Origin: Coriaria nepalensis | Lineage: Eukaryota > Streptophyta > Magnoliopsida > Cucurbitales > Coriariaceae | Assembly: GCA_027186245.1 (NCBI GenBank) | Contig: CP114482.1 | Span: 17,875,209 to 17,939,208 of the forward strand | Reading direction: 5' to 3' | DNA: 64,000 bases | Shown: in pieces, positions 22,198 to 34,726 of the stretch | Layout: each line of letters opens with the position of its first letter | How positions within the stretch are numbered: position 1 is the stretch's first letter | Made by a program: the position numbers and the translations under genes | The notes under the pieces: model-generated | Database searches by the model: none | Seen by the model: only the letters and a program-made list of their open reading frames with translations | Told to the model about the DNA's origin: nothing

Positions 22198-25100
22198 TAG
22201 CCTTAAAATCATGTCATTGAGTCTCTTCTAGTCATCAAATCATTTGAAACTAATTCGAACGAATTCTATTTTTGCTCTTTAAACGAGACTTTTGTGCATA
22301 ACTTGCAATTGATATATTCATGAAAACTATCCATTGTTTAGCCTTGAAATCACGTCATTGAGTCTCTTCTAGAAATAAATCATTTCAAAGCAATTCTAAC
22401 GAAATCTATTTTCGTACTTGAACCATGAGTTTCGTGCATAATTTCCGTTACATCTTTTGATGGCAACTATGCGTTTGTATAGCCTTAAAATCATGTCATT
22501 GAGTCACTTTTAGTCAATAAATCATTCGAAATCAATTCAAACGGTTTCTATTTTCACATTTCGAACACGATTTTTGTGCAAAACATGCAATTGATCTATT
22601 GAAGGAAATTATGCGTTTGTTTAGCCTTAAAATCATGTCATTGAGTCTTCTCTAGTCATTAAATCAATTAAAAGTAATTCGAAAGAATTCTATTTTTTGG
22701 CACTTCAAACACGACTTTCGTTTAGAACTTCCAATTCAACCATTGAGGAGAACTATGCATTCTGTTAGCCTTAAAATCATGTCATTGAGTCTCTTCTAGT
22801 CATCAAATCATTTGAAACTAATTCGAACGAATTCTATTTTTGCTCTTTAAACGAGACTTTTGTGCATAACTTGCAATTGATATATTCATGAAAACTATCC
22901 ATTGTTTAGCCTTGAAATCACGTCATTGAGTCTCTTCTAGAAATTAAATCATTTCAAAGCAATTCTAATGAAATCTATTTTCGTACTTGAACCACGACTT
23001 TCGTGCATATTTTCCGTTACATCTTTTGATGGCAACTATGCGTTTGTATAGCCTTAAAATCATTTCATTGAGTCACTTTTAGTCAATAAATCATTCGAAA
23101 TCAATTCAAACGATTTCTATTTTCACATTTCGAACACTATTTTTGTGCAAAACATGCAATTGATCTATTGAAGGAAATTATGCGTTTGTTTAGCCTTAAA
23201 ATCATGTCATTGAGTCTTCTCTAGTCATTAAATCAATTAAAAGTAATTCGAAATAATTCTATTTTTTGGCACTTCAAACACGACTTTCGTTCAGAACTTC
23301 CAATTCAACCATTGAGGAGAACTACACATTCTTTTAGCCTTAAAATCATGTCATTGAGTCTCTTCTAGTCATCAAATCATTTGAAACTAATTCGAACGAA
23401 TTCTATTTTTGCTCTTTAAACGAGACTTTTGTGCATAACTTGCAATTGATATATTCATGAAAACTATCCATTGTTTAGCCTTGAAATCACGTCATTGAGT
23501 CTCTTCTAGAAATTAAATCATTTCAAAGCAATTCTAATGAAATCTATTTTCCTACTTGAACCACGACTTTCGTTCATAATTTCCGTTACATCTTTTGATG
23601 GCAACTATGCGTTTGTATAGCCTTAAAATCATGTCATTGAGTCACTTTTAGTCAATAAATCATTCGAAATCAATTCAAACGATTTCTATTTTCACATTTC
23701 GAACACGATTTTTGTGCAAAACATGCAATTGATCTATTGAAGGAAATTATGCGTTTGTTTAGCCTTAAAATCATGTCATTGAGTCTTCTCTAGTCATTAA
23801 ATCAAATAAAAGTAATTCGAAAGAATACTATTTTTTGGCACTTCAAACACGACTTTCGTTCAGAACTTCCAATTCAACCATTGAGGAGAACTATGCATTC
23901 TTTTAGCCTTAAAATCATGTCATTGAGTCTCTTCTAGTCATCAAATCATTTGAAACTAATTCGAACGAATTCTATTTTTGCTCTTTAAACGAGACTTTTG
24001 TGCATAACTTGCAATTGATATATTCATGAAAACTATCCATTGTTTAGCCTTGAAATCACGTCATTGAGTCTCTTCTAGAAATTAAATCATTTCAAAGCAA
24101 TTCTAACGAAATCTATTTTCGTACTTGAACCACGACTTTCGTGCATAATTTGCATTAGATATTTTGATGGCAACTATGCGTTTGTATAGCCTTAAAATCA
24201 TGTCATTGAGTCACTTTTAGTCAATAAATCATTCGAAATCAATTCGAACGATTTCTATTTTCGCATTTCGAACACGATTTTTGTGCAAAACATGCAATTG
24301 ATCTATTGCGGGAAATTATGCGTTTGTTTAGCCTTAAAATCATGTCATTGAGTCTTCTCTAGTCATTAAATCAATTAAAAGTAAGTCGAAAGAATTCTAT
24401 TTTTTGGCACTTCAAACACGACTTTCGTTCAGAACTTCCAATTCAACCATTGAGGATGACTATGCATTCTTTTAGCCTTATAATCATGTCTCATTGAGTC
24501 TCTTCTAGTCATCAAATCATTTGAAAGCAATTCGAACGAATTCGATTTTTGCTCTTTAAACGAGACTTCTGTGCATAACTTGCAATAGATATATTCAAGC
24601 AAACTAACCATTGTTTAGCCTTGAAATCACGTCATTGAGTCTCTTCTAGAAATTAAACCATTTGAAAGCAATTCTAACGAAATCTATTTTCGTACTTGAA
24701 CCACGACTTTCGTGCATAATTTGCATTAAATATTTTGATGGCAACTATGCGTTTGTATAGCCTTAAAATCATGTCATTGAGTCACTTTTAGTCAATAAAT
24801 CATTCGAAATCAATTCAAACGATTTCTATTTTCACATTTCGAACACGATTTTTGTGCAAAACATGCAATTGATCTATTGAAGGAAATTATGCGTTTGTTT
24901 AGCCTTAAAATCATGTCATTGAGTCTTCTCTAGTCATTAAATCAATTAAAAGTAATTCGAAAGAATTCTATTTTTTGGCACTTCAAACACGACTTTCGTT
25001 CAGAACTTCCAATTCTACCATTGAGGAGAACTATGCATTCTTTTAGCCTTAAAATCATGTCATTGAGTCTCTTCTGGTCATCAAATCATTTGAAACTAAT

Positions 25101-27319
25101 TCGAACGAATTCTATTTTTGCACTTTAAACGAGACTTTTGTGCATAACTTGCAATTGATATATTCATGAAAACTATCCATTGTTTAGCCTTGAAATCACG
25201 TCATTGAGTCTCTTCTAGAAATTAAATCATTTCAAAGCAATTCGAACGAAATCTATTTTCGTACTTGGACCACGACTTTCGTGCATAATTTCCGTTACAT
25301 CTTCTGATGGCAACTATGCGTTTGTATAGCCTTACAATCATGTCATTGAGTCACTTTTAGTCAATAAATCATTCGAAATCAATTCAAACAATTTCTATTT
25401 TCGCATTTCAAACACGACTGTTGTGCAAAACATGCAATTGATCTATTGAAGGCAATTATGCGTTTGTTTAGCCTTAAAATCATGTCATTGAGTCATCTCT
25501 AGTCATTAAATCAATTAAAAGTAATTCGGAAGAATTCTATTTTTTGGCACTTCAAACACGACTTTTGTTCAGAACTTCCAATTCAACCATTGAGGACACT
25601 TATGCATTCTTTTAGCCTTAAAATCATGTCATTGAGTCTCTTCTAGTCATCAAATCATTTGAAAGCAATTCGAATGAATTCTATTTTTGCTCTTTAAACG
25701 AGACTTTTGTGCATAACTTGCAATAGATATATTCAAGCAAACTATCCATTGTTTAGCCTTGAAATCACGTCATTGAGTCTCTTCTAGAAATTAAATCATT
25801 TCAAAGCAATTCTAACGAAATCTATTTTTGTACTTGAACCACGACTTTCGTGCATAATTTGCATTAGATATTTTTATGGAAACTATGCGTCTGTATTGCC
25901 TTAAAAGCATGTCATTCAGTCACTTTTAGTCAATAAATCATTCGAAATCAATTCAAACGATTTCAATTTTCGCATTTCAAACACGACTTTTGTGCAAAAC
26001 ATGCGATTGATCTATTGAAGGCAATTATGCATTTGTTTAGCCTTAAAATCATGTCATTGAGTCTTCTCTAGTCATTAAATTAATTAAAAGTAATTCGAAA
26101 GAATTCTATTTTTTGGCACTTAAAACACGACTTTCGTTCAGAACTTCCAATTCAACCATTGAGGAGAACTATGCATTCTTTTAGCCTTAAAATCATGTCA
26201 TTGAGTCTCTTCTAGTCATCAAATCATTTGAAACTAATTCGAACGAATTCTATTTTTGCTCTTTAAACGAGACTTTTGTGCATAACTTGCAATTGATATA
26301 TTCATGAGAACTATCCATTGTTTAGCCTTGAAATCACGTCATTGAGTCTCTTCTAGAAATTAAATCATTTCAAAGCAATTCTAACGAAATCTATTTTTGT
26401 ACTTGAACCACGACTTTCGTGCATAATTTGCATTAGATATTTTTATGGAAACTATGCGTCTGTATAGCCTTAAAATCATGTCATTGAGTCACTCTTAGTC
26501 AATAAATCATTCGAAATCAATTAAAACGATTTCTAATTTCGCATTTCAAACACGACTGTTGTGCCAAACATGCAATTGATTTATTGAAGGCAATTATGCG
26601 TTTGTTTAGCCTTAAAATCATGTCATTGAGTCTTCTCTAGTCATTAAATTAATTAAAACTAATCCGAAAGAATTCTATTTTTTGGCACTTCAAACACGAC
26701 TTTCGTTCAGAACTTCCAATTCAACCATTGAGGAGGACAATGCATTCTTTTAGCCTTAAAATCATGTCATTGAGTCTCTTCTAGTCATCAAATCATTTGA
26801 AAGCAATTCGAACGAATTCTATTTTTGCTCTTTAAACAAGACTTTTGTGCATAACTTGCAATAGATATATTCAAGCAAACAATCCATTGTTTAGCCTTGA
26901 AATCACGTCATTGAGTCTCTTCTAGAAATTAAATCATTTCAAAGCAATTCTAACGAAATCTATTTTCGTACTTAAACCACGACTTTCGTGAATAATTTGT
27001 ATTAGATATTTTGATGGCAACTATGCGTTTGTATAGCCTTAAAATCATGTCATCGAGTCACTTTTAGTCAATAAATCATTCGAAATCAATTCAAATGATT
27101 TCTATTTTCGCATTTCAAGCACGACTGTTGTGCAAAACATGCAATTGATCTATTGAAGGCAATTATGCGTTTGTTTAGCCTTAAAATCATGTCATTGAGT
27201 CATCTGTAATCATTAAATCAATTAAAAGTAATTTGGAAGAATTCTATTTTTTGGCACTTCAAACACGACTTTTGTTCAGAACTTCCAATTCAACCATTGA
27301 GGACACTTATGCATTCTTT
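22198..27319. repeat. Long-range duplicated segment, right copy (U40-U48)
   Basis: Unit starts are 22198, 22766, 23335, 23904, 24473, 25044, 25613, 26182 and 26751. This is the partner of 3992-9112, 32 units upstream. It brings left-type alleles (a- and b-type units, C1, D1) back into a region where neighbours on both sides are right-type, which is why it stands out. Differences from the left copy include GAGGGGAACTATGC at its left end, AACGGTTTC, GCATATTTTCCG, GAACACTATTTTT, and CATCGAGTCAC in U48. U42 differs from its partner U10 over A and B. The right end overlaps the first copy of the 1711-bp repeat. Confidence 0.9.
24489..24490 (+). other. 2-bp insertion (TC) in the A monomer of U44
   Basis: This is the same TGTCTCATTG insertion as at 6283, in the partner unit 18206 bp away. 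It makes U44 571 bp long and supports common descent over independent mutation. Confidence 0.9.
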
Positions 27320-28461
27320 TAGCCTTAAAATCATGTCATTGAGTCTCTTCTAGTCATCAAATCATTTGAAAGCAAGTCGAACGCATTCTATTTTTGCTCT
27401 TTAAACGAGAGTTTTGTGCATAACTTGCAATAGATATATTCAAGCAAACTATCCATTCTTTAGCCTTGAAATCACGTCATTGAGTCTCTTCTAGAAATTA
27501 AATCATTTCAAAGCAATTCTAACGAAATCTATATTCGTACTTAAACCACGACTTTCGTGCCTAATTTTCATTAGATATTTTGATGGAAACTATGCGTTTG
27601 TATAGCCTTAAAATCATGTCATTGAGTCACTTTTAGTCAATAAATCATTCGAAATCAATTCAAACGATTTCTATTTTCGCATTTCAAACACGACTTTTGT
27701 GCAAAACATGCAATTGATCTGTTGAAGGCAATTATGCGTTTGTTTAGCCTTAAAATCATGTCATTGAGTCTTCTCTAGTCATTAAATTCATTAAAACTAA
27801 TTCGAAAGAATTCTATTTTTTGGCACTTAAAACACGACTTTCGTTCAGAACTTCCTATTCAACCATTGAGGAGAACTATGCATTCTTTTAGCCTTAAAAT
27901 CATGTCATTGAGTCTGTTCTAGTCATCAAATCATTTGAAAACAATTCGAACGAATTCTAGTTTTGCTCTGTAAACGAGACTTTTGTGCATAACTTGCAAT
28001 AGATATATTCAAGCAAACTATCCGTTGTTTAGCCTTGAAATCAATCAGGTCATTGAGTCTCTTCTAGAAATTAAATCATTTCAAAGCAATTCGGACGAAA
28101 TCTATTTTCATACTTGAACCACGACTGTCGTACATAATTTCCGTTACATCTTTTGATGGCAACTATGCGCTTGTATAGCCTTAAAATCATGTCATTGAGT
28201 CACTTTTAGTCAATAAATCATTCGAAATCAATTCAAACGATTTCTATTTTCGCATTTCAGACACGACTGTTGTGCAAAACATGCAATTGATCTATTGAAA
28301 GCAATTATGCGTTTTTTTAGCCTTAAAATCATGTCATTGAGTCTTCTCTAGTCATTAAATTCATTAAAACTAATCCGAAAGAATTCTATTTTTTGGCACT
28401 TCAAACACGACTTTCGTTCAGAACTTCCAATTCAACCATTGAGGAGGACAATGCATTCTTT
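26751..28461. repeat. 1711-bp super-repeat, copy 1 (U48-U50)
   Basis: Three units starting at 26751, 27320 and 27889. Marks are GAGGAGGACAATGC at the start, CATCGAGTCAC in the first C, CTGTAATCATT in the first D, GCAAGTCGAACGC and GAGAGTTTTGTGC in the second A, GATCTGTTGAAGG in the second C, GTCTGTTCTAG and CTCTGTAAACGAG in the third A, and a 4-bp insertion in the third B. Length is three units plus the 4 bp. Its first unit is also the last clear unit of the 18.2-kb duplication. Confidence 0.92.
28041..28044 (+). other. 4-bp insertion (TCAA) in the B monomer of U50
   Basis: The box reads GAAATCAATCAGGTC where U36 and U62 read GAAATCAGGTC, a gain of TCAA that looks like a small tandem duplication. 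Together with its copies at 29752 and 31463 it explains why U50, U53 and U56 are longer than 569 bp. It is the diagnostic mark of the 1711-bp triplication. Confidence 0.9.
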
Positions 28462-30172
28462 TAGCCTTAAAATCATGTCATTGAGTCTCTTCTAGTCATC
28501 AAATCATTTGAAAGCAATTCGAACGAATTCTATTTTTGCTCTTTAAACAAGACTTTTGTGCATAACTTGCAATAGATATATTCAAGCAAACAATCCATTG
28601 TTTAGCCTTGAAATCACGTCATTGAGTCTCTTCTAGAAATTAAATCATTTCAAAGCAATTCTAACGAAATCTATTTTCGTACTTAAACCACGACTTTCGT
28701 GAATAATTTGTATTAGATATTTTGATGGCAACTATGCGTTTGTATAGCCTTAAAATCATGTCATCGAGTCACTTTTAGTCAATAAATCATTCGAAATCAA
28801 TTCAAATGATTTCTATTTTCGCATTTCAAGCACGACTGTTGTGCAAAACATGCAATTGATCTATTGAAGGCAATTATGCGTTTGTTTAGCCTTAAAATCA
28901 TGTCATTGAGTCATCTGTAATCATTAAATCAATTAAAAGTAATTTGGAAGAATTCTATTTTTTGGCACTTCAAACACGACTTTTGTTCAGAACTTCCAAT
29001 TCAACCATTGAGGACACTTATGCATTCTTTTAGCCTTAAAATCATGTCATTGAGTCTCTTCTAGTCATCAAATCATTTGAAAGCAAGTCGAACGCATTCT
29101 ATTTTTGCTCTTTAAACGAGAGTTTTGTGCATAACTTGCAATAGATATATTCAAGCAAACTATCCATTCTTTAGCCTTGAAATCACGTCATTGAGTCTCT
29201 TCTAGAAATTAAATCATTTCAAAGCAATTCTAACGAAATCTATATTCGTACTTAAACCACGACTTTCGTGCCTAATTTTCATTAGATATTTTGATGGAAA
29301 CTATGCGTTTGTATAGCCTTAAAATCATGTCATTGAGTCACTTTTAGTCAATAAATCATTCGAAATCAATTCAAACGATTTCTATTTTCGCATTTCAAAC
29401 ACGACTTTTGTGCAAAACATGCAATTGATCTGTTGAAGGCAATTATGCGTTTGTTTAGCCTTAAAATCATGTCATTGAGTCTTCTCTAGTCATTAAATTC
29501 ATTAAAACTAATTCGAAAGAATTCTATTTTTTGGCACTTAAAACACGACTTTCGTTCAGAACTTCCTATTCAACCATTGAGGAGAACTATGCATTCTTTT
29601 AGCCTTAAAATCATGTCATTGAGTCTGTTCTAGTCATCAAATCATTTGAAAACAATTCGAACGAATTCTAGTTTTGCTCTGTAAACGAGACTTTTGTGCA
29701 TAACTTGCAATAGATATATTCAAGCAAACTATCCGTTGTTTAGCCTTGAAATCAATCAGGTCATTGAGTCTCTTCTAGAAATTAAATCATTTCAAAGCAA
29801 TTCGGACGAAATCTATTTTCATACTTGAACCACGACTGTCGTACATAATTTCCGTTACATCTTTTGATGGCAACTATGCGCTTGTATAGCCTTAAAATCA
29901 TGTCATTGAGTCACTTTTAGTCAATAAATCATTCGAAATCAATTCAAACGATTTCTATTTTCGCATTTCAGACACGACTGTTGTGCAAAACATGCAATTG
30001 ATCTATTGAAAGCAATTATGCGTTTTTTTAGCCTTAAAATCATGTCATTGAGTCTTCTCTAGTCATTAAATTCATTAAAACTAATCCGAAAGAATTCTAT
30101 TTTTTGGCACTTCAAACACGACTTTCGTTCAGAACTTCCAATTCAACCATTGAGGAGGACAATGCATTCTTT
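28462..30172. repeat. 1711-bp super-repeat, copy 2 (U51-U53)
   Basis: Unit starts are 28462, 29031 and 29600. By eye this copy repeats copy 1 with all its private marks, including CATCGAGTCAC, CTGTAATCATT, GATCTGTTGAAGG and the 4-bp insertion at 29752. I noticed almost no difference from copy 1, which suggests a very recent duplication or an assembly duplication. Confidence 0.92.
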
Positions 30173-31882
30173 TAGCCTTAAAATCATGTCATTGAGTCTC
30201 TTCTAGTCATCAAATCATTTGAAAGCAATTCGAACGAATTCTATTTTTGCTCTTTAAACAAGACTTTTGTGCATAACTTGCAATAGATATATTCAAGCAA
30301 ACAATCCATTGTTTAGCCTTGAAATCACGTCATTGAGTCTCTTCTAGAAATTAAATCATTTCAAAGCAATTCTAACGAAATCTATTTTCGTACTTAAACC
30401 ACGACTTTCGTGAATAATTTGTATTAGATATTTTGATGGCAACTATGCGTTTGTATAGCCTTAAAATCATGTCATCGAGTCACTTTTAGTCAATAAATCA
30501 TTCGAAATCAATTCAAATGATTTCTATTTTCGCATTTCAAGCACGACTGTTGTGCAAAACATGCAATTGATCTATTGAAGGCAATTATGCGTTTGTTTAG
30601 CCTTAAAATCATGTCATTGAGTCATCTGTAGTCATTAAATCAATTAAAAGTAATTTGGAAGAATTCTATTTTTTGGCACTTCAAACACGACTTTTGTTCA
30701 GAACTTCCAATTCAACCATTGAGGACACTTATGCATTCTTTTAGCCTTAAAATCATGTCATTGAGTCTCTTCTAGTCATCAAATCATTTGAAAGCAAGTC
30801 GAACGCATTCTATTTTTGCTCTTTAAACGAGAGTTTTGTGCATAACTTGCAATAGATATATCCAAGCAAACTATCCATTCTTTAGCCTTGAAATCACGTC
30901 ATTGAGTCTCTTCTAGAAATTAAATCATTTCAAAGCAATTCTAACGAAATCTATATTCGTACTTAAACCACGACTTTCGTGCCTAATTTTCATTAGATAT
31001 TTTGATGGAAACTATGCGTTTGTATAGCCTTAAAATCATGTCATTGAGTCACTTTTAGTCAATAAATCATTCGAAATCAATTCAAACGATTTCTATTTTC
31101 GCATTTCAAACACGACTTTTGTGCAAAACATGCAATTGATCTGTTGAAGGCAATTATGCGTTTGTTTAGCCTTAAAATCATGTCATTGAGTCTTCTCTAG
31201 TCATTAAATTCATTAAAACTAATTCGAAAGAATTCTATTTTTTGGCACTTAAAACACGACTTTCGTTCAGAACTTCCTATTCAACCATTGAGGAGAACTA
31301 TGCATTCTTTTAGCCTTAAAATCATGTCATTGAGTCTGTTCTAGTCATCAAATCATTTGAAAACAATTCGAACGAATTCTAGTTTTGCTCTGTAAACGAG
31401 ACTTTTGTGCATAACTTGCAATAGATATATTCAAGCAAACTATCCGTTGTTTAGCCTTGAAATCAATCAGGTCATTGAGTCTCTTCTAGAAATTAAATCA
31501 TTTCAAAGCAATTCGGACGAAATCTATTTTCATACTTGAACCACGACTGTCGTACATAATTTCCGTTACATCTTTTGATGGCAACTATGCGCTTGTATAG
31601 CCTTAAAATCATGTCATTGAGTCACTTTTAGTCAATAAATCATTCGAAATCAATTCAAACGATTTCTATTTTCGCATTTCAGACACGACTGTTGTGCAAA
31701 ACATGCAATTGATCTATTGAAAGCAATTATGCGTTTTTTTAGCCTTAAAATCATGTCATTGAGTCTTCTCTAGTCATTAAATTAATTAAAATAATTCGAA
31801 AGAATTCTATTTTTTGGCACTTCAAACACGACTTTCGTTCAGAACTTCCAATTCAACCATTGAGGAGGACAATGCATTCTTT
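30173..31882. repeat. 1711-bp super-repeat, copy 3 (U54-U56)
   Basis: Unit starts are 30173, 30742 and 31311. It keeps CATCGAGTCAC and the 4-bp insertion (31463) but has CTGTAGTCATT instead of CTGTAATCATT, ATATCCAAGC instead of ATATTCAAGC in the second A, and a D in the third unit with one base less (AAAATAATTCG). It is 1710 bp long. These small differences show the three copies are real variants rather than exact echoes. Confidence 0.9.
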
Positions 31883-34726
31883 TAGCCTTAAAATCATGTC
31901 ATTGAGTCTCTTCTAGTCATCAAATCATTTGAAAGCAACTCGAACGAATTCTATTTTTGCTCTTTAAACGAGACTTTTGTGCATAACTTGCAATAGATAT
32001 ATTCAAGCAAACAATCCATTGTTTAGCCTTGAAATCACGTCATTGAGTCTCTTCTAGAAATTAAATCATTTCAAAGCAATTCTAACGAAATCTATTTTCG
32101 TACTTATACCACGACTTTCGTGAATAATTTGTATTAGATATTTTGATGGCAACTATGCGTTTGTATAGCCTTAAAATCATGTCATTGAGTCACTTTTAGT
32201 CAATAAATCATTCGAAATCAATTCAAACGATTTCTATTTTCACATTTCGAACACGATTTTTGTGCAAAACATGCAATTGATCTATTGAAGGAAATTATGC
32301 GTTTGTTTAGCCTTAAAATCATGTCATTGAGTCTTCTCTAGTCATTAAATCAATTAAAAGTAATTCGAAAGAATTCTATTTTTTGGCACTTCAAACACGA
32401 CTTTCGTTCAGAACTTCCAATTCAACCATTGAGGAGAACTATGCATTCTTTTAGCCTTAAAATCATGTCATTGAGTCTCTTCTAGTCACCAAATCATTTG
32501 AAAGCAATTTGAATGAATTCTATTTTTGCTCTTTAAACGGAACTTTTGTGCATAACTTGCAATAGATATATTCAAGCAAACAATCCATTGTTTAGCCTTG
32601 AAATCACGTCATTGAGTCTCTTCTGGAAATTAAATCATTTCAAAGCAATTCTAACGAAATCTATTTTCGTACTTAAACCACGACTTTCGTGAATAATTTG
32701 TATTAGATATTTTGATGGCAACTATGCGTTTGTATAGCCTTAAAATCATGTCATTGAGTCACTTTTAGTCAATAAACCATTCATAATCAATTCAAACGAT
32801 TTCTATTTTCGCATTTCAAACACGACTTTTGTGCAAAACATGCAATTGATCTATTGAAGGCAATTATGCGTTTGTTTAGCCTTCAAATCATGTCATTGAG
32901 TCTTCTCTAGTCATTAAATTAATTAAAACTAATTCGAAAGAATTCTATTTTTTGGCACTTAAAACACGACTTTCGTTCAGAACTTCCAATTCAACCATTG
33001 AGGAGGACAATACATTCTTTTAGCCTTAAAATCATGTCATTGAGTCTCTTCTAGTCATCAAATCATTTGAAAGCAATTCGAACGAATTCTCTTTTTGCTC
33101 TTTAAACGAGACTTTTGTGCATAACTTGCAATAGATATATTCAAGCAAACAATCCATTGTTTAGCCTTGAAATCACGTCATTGAGTCTCTTCTAGAAATT
33201 AAATCATTTCAAAGCAATTCTAACGAAATCTATTTTCGTACTTAAACCACGACTTTCGTGAATAATTTGTATTACATATTTTGATGGCAACTATGCGTTT
33301 GTATAGCCATAAAATCATGTCATTGAGTCACTTTTAGTCAATAAATCATTCGAAATCAATTCAAACGATTTATATTTTCGCATTTCAAGCACGACTGTTG
33401 TGCAAAACATGCAATTGATCTATTGAAGGCAATTATGCGTTTGTTTAGCCTTAAAATCATGTCATTGAGTCATCTGTAGTCATTAAATCAATTAAAAGTA
33501 ATTTGGAAGAATTCTATTTTTTGGCACTTCAAACACGACTTTTGTTCAGAACTTCCAATTCAACCATTGAGGACACTTATGCATTCTTTTAGCCTTAAAA
33601 TCATGTCATTGAGTCTCTTCTAGTCATCAAATCATTTGAAGCAAGTCGAACGCATTCTATTTTTGCTCTTTAAACGAGACTTTTGTGCATAACTTGCAAT
33701 AGATATATTCAAGCAAACTATCCATTCTTTAGCCTTGAAATCACGTCATTGAGTCTCTTCTAGAAATTAAATCATTTCAAAGCAATTCTAACGAAATCTA
33801 TATTCGTACTTAAACCACGACTTTCGTGCATAATTTCCGTTACATCTTTTGATGGCAACTATGCATTTGTATAGCCTTAAAATCATGTCATTGAGTCACT
33901 TTTAGTCAATAAAGCATTCGAAATCAATTCAAACGATTTCTATTTTCGCATTTCAAACACGACTGTTGTGCAAAACATGCAATTGATCTATTAAAGGCAA
34001 CTATGCGTTTGTTTGGCCTTAAAATCACGTCATTGAGTCATCTGTAGTCATTAAATCAATTAAAAGTAATTCGGAAGAATTCTATTTTTTGGCACTTCAA
34101 ACACGACTTTCGTTCAGAACTTCCAATTCAACCATTGAGGAGAAATATGCATTCTTTTAGCCTTAAAATCATGTCATTGAGTCTCTTCTAGTCATCAAAT
34201 CATTTGAAAGCAATTCGAACGCATTCTATTTTTGCTCTTTAAACGAAGCTTTTGTGCATAACTTGCAATAGATATATTCAAGCAAACTATCCATTCTTTA
34301 GCCTTGAAATCACGTCATTGAGTCTCTTCTAGAAATTAAATCATTTCAAAGCAATTCTAACGAAATCTATATTCGTACTTAAACAACGACTTTCGTGCAT
34401 AATTTGCATTAGATATTTTGATGGCAACTATGCGTTTGTATAGCCTTAAAATCATGTCATTTAGTCACTTTTAGTCAATAAATCATTCGAAATCAATTAA
34501 AACGATTTCTATTTTCGCATTTCAAACACGACTTTTGTGCAAAACATGCAATTGATCTATTGAAGGCAATTACGCGTTTGTTTAGCCTTAAAATCATGTC
34601 ATTGAGTCTTCTCTAGTCATTAAATTAATTAAAACTAATTCGAAAGAATTCTATTTTTTGGCACTTAAAACACGACTTTCGTTCAGAACTTCCAATTCAA
34701 CCATTGAGGAGAACTATGCATTCTTT
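31883..34726. repeat. Mixed units U57-U61
   Basis: Unit starts are 31883, 32452, 33021, 33590 and 34158. U57 has the rare left-type C1 and D1 alleles and is followed by CTAGTCACCAAATC in U58, the same succession as U18 to U19 at 9682-10300. The similarity ends early in U58, which continues with GCAATTTGAATG. U59 opens with GGACAATACATTC, and U60 is 568 bp after loss of one A (TTTGAAGCAAG). U61 carries AAACGAAGCTTTTG and ACAACGACTTTC. No super-period covers the block. Confidence 0.82.

Noticed and set aside
26751..31882. Pure assembly artefact behind the near-identical copies
   Set aside because: Not excluded for every copy, but private differences between copies (CTGTAGTCATT, ATATCCAAGC, a 1-bp loss in U56) argue against simple sequence echoing. 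Long reads would decide.
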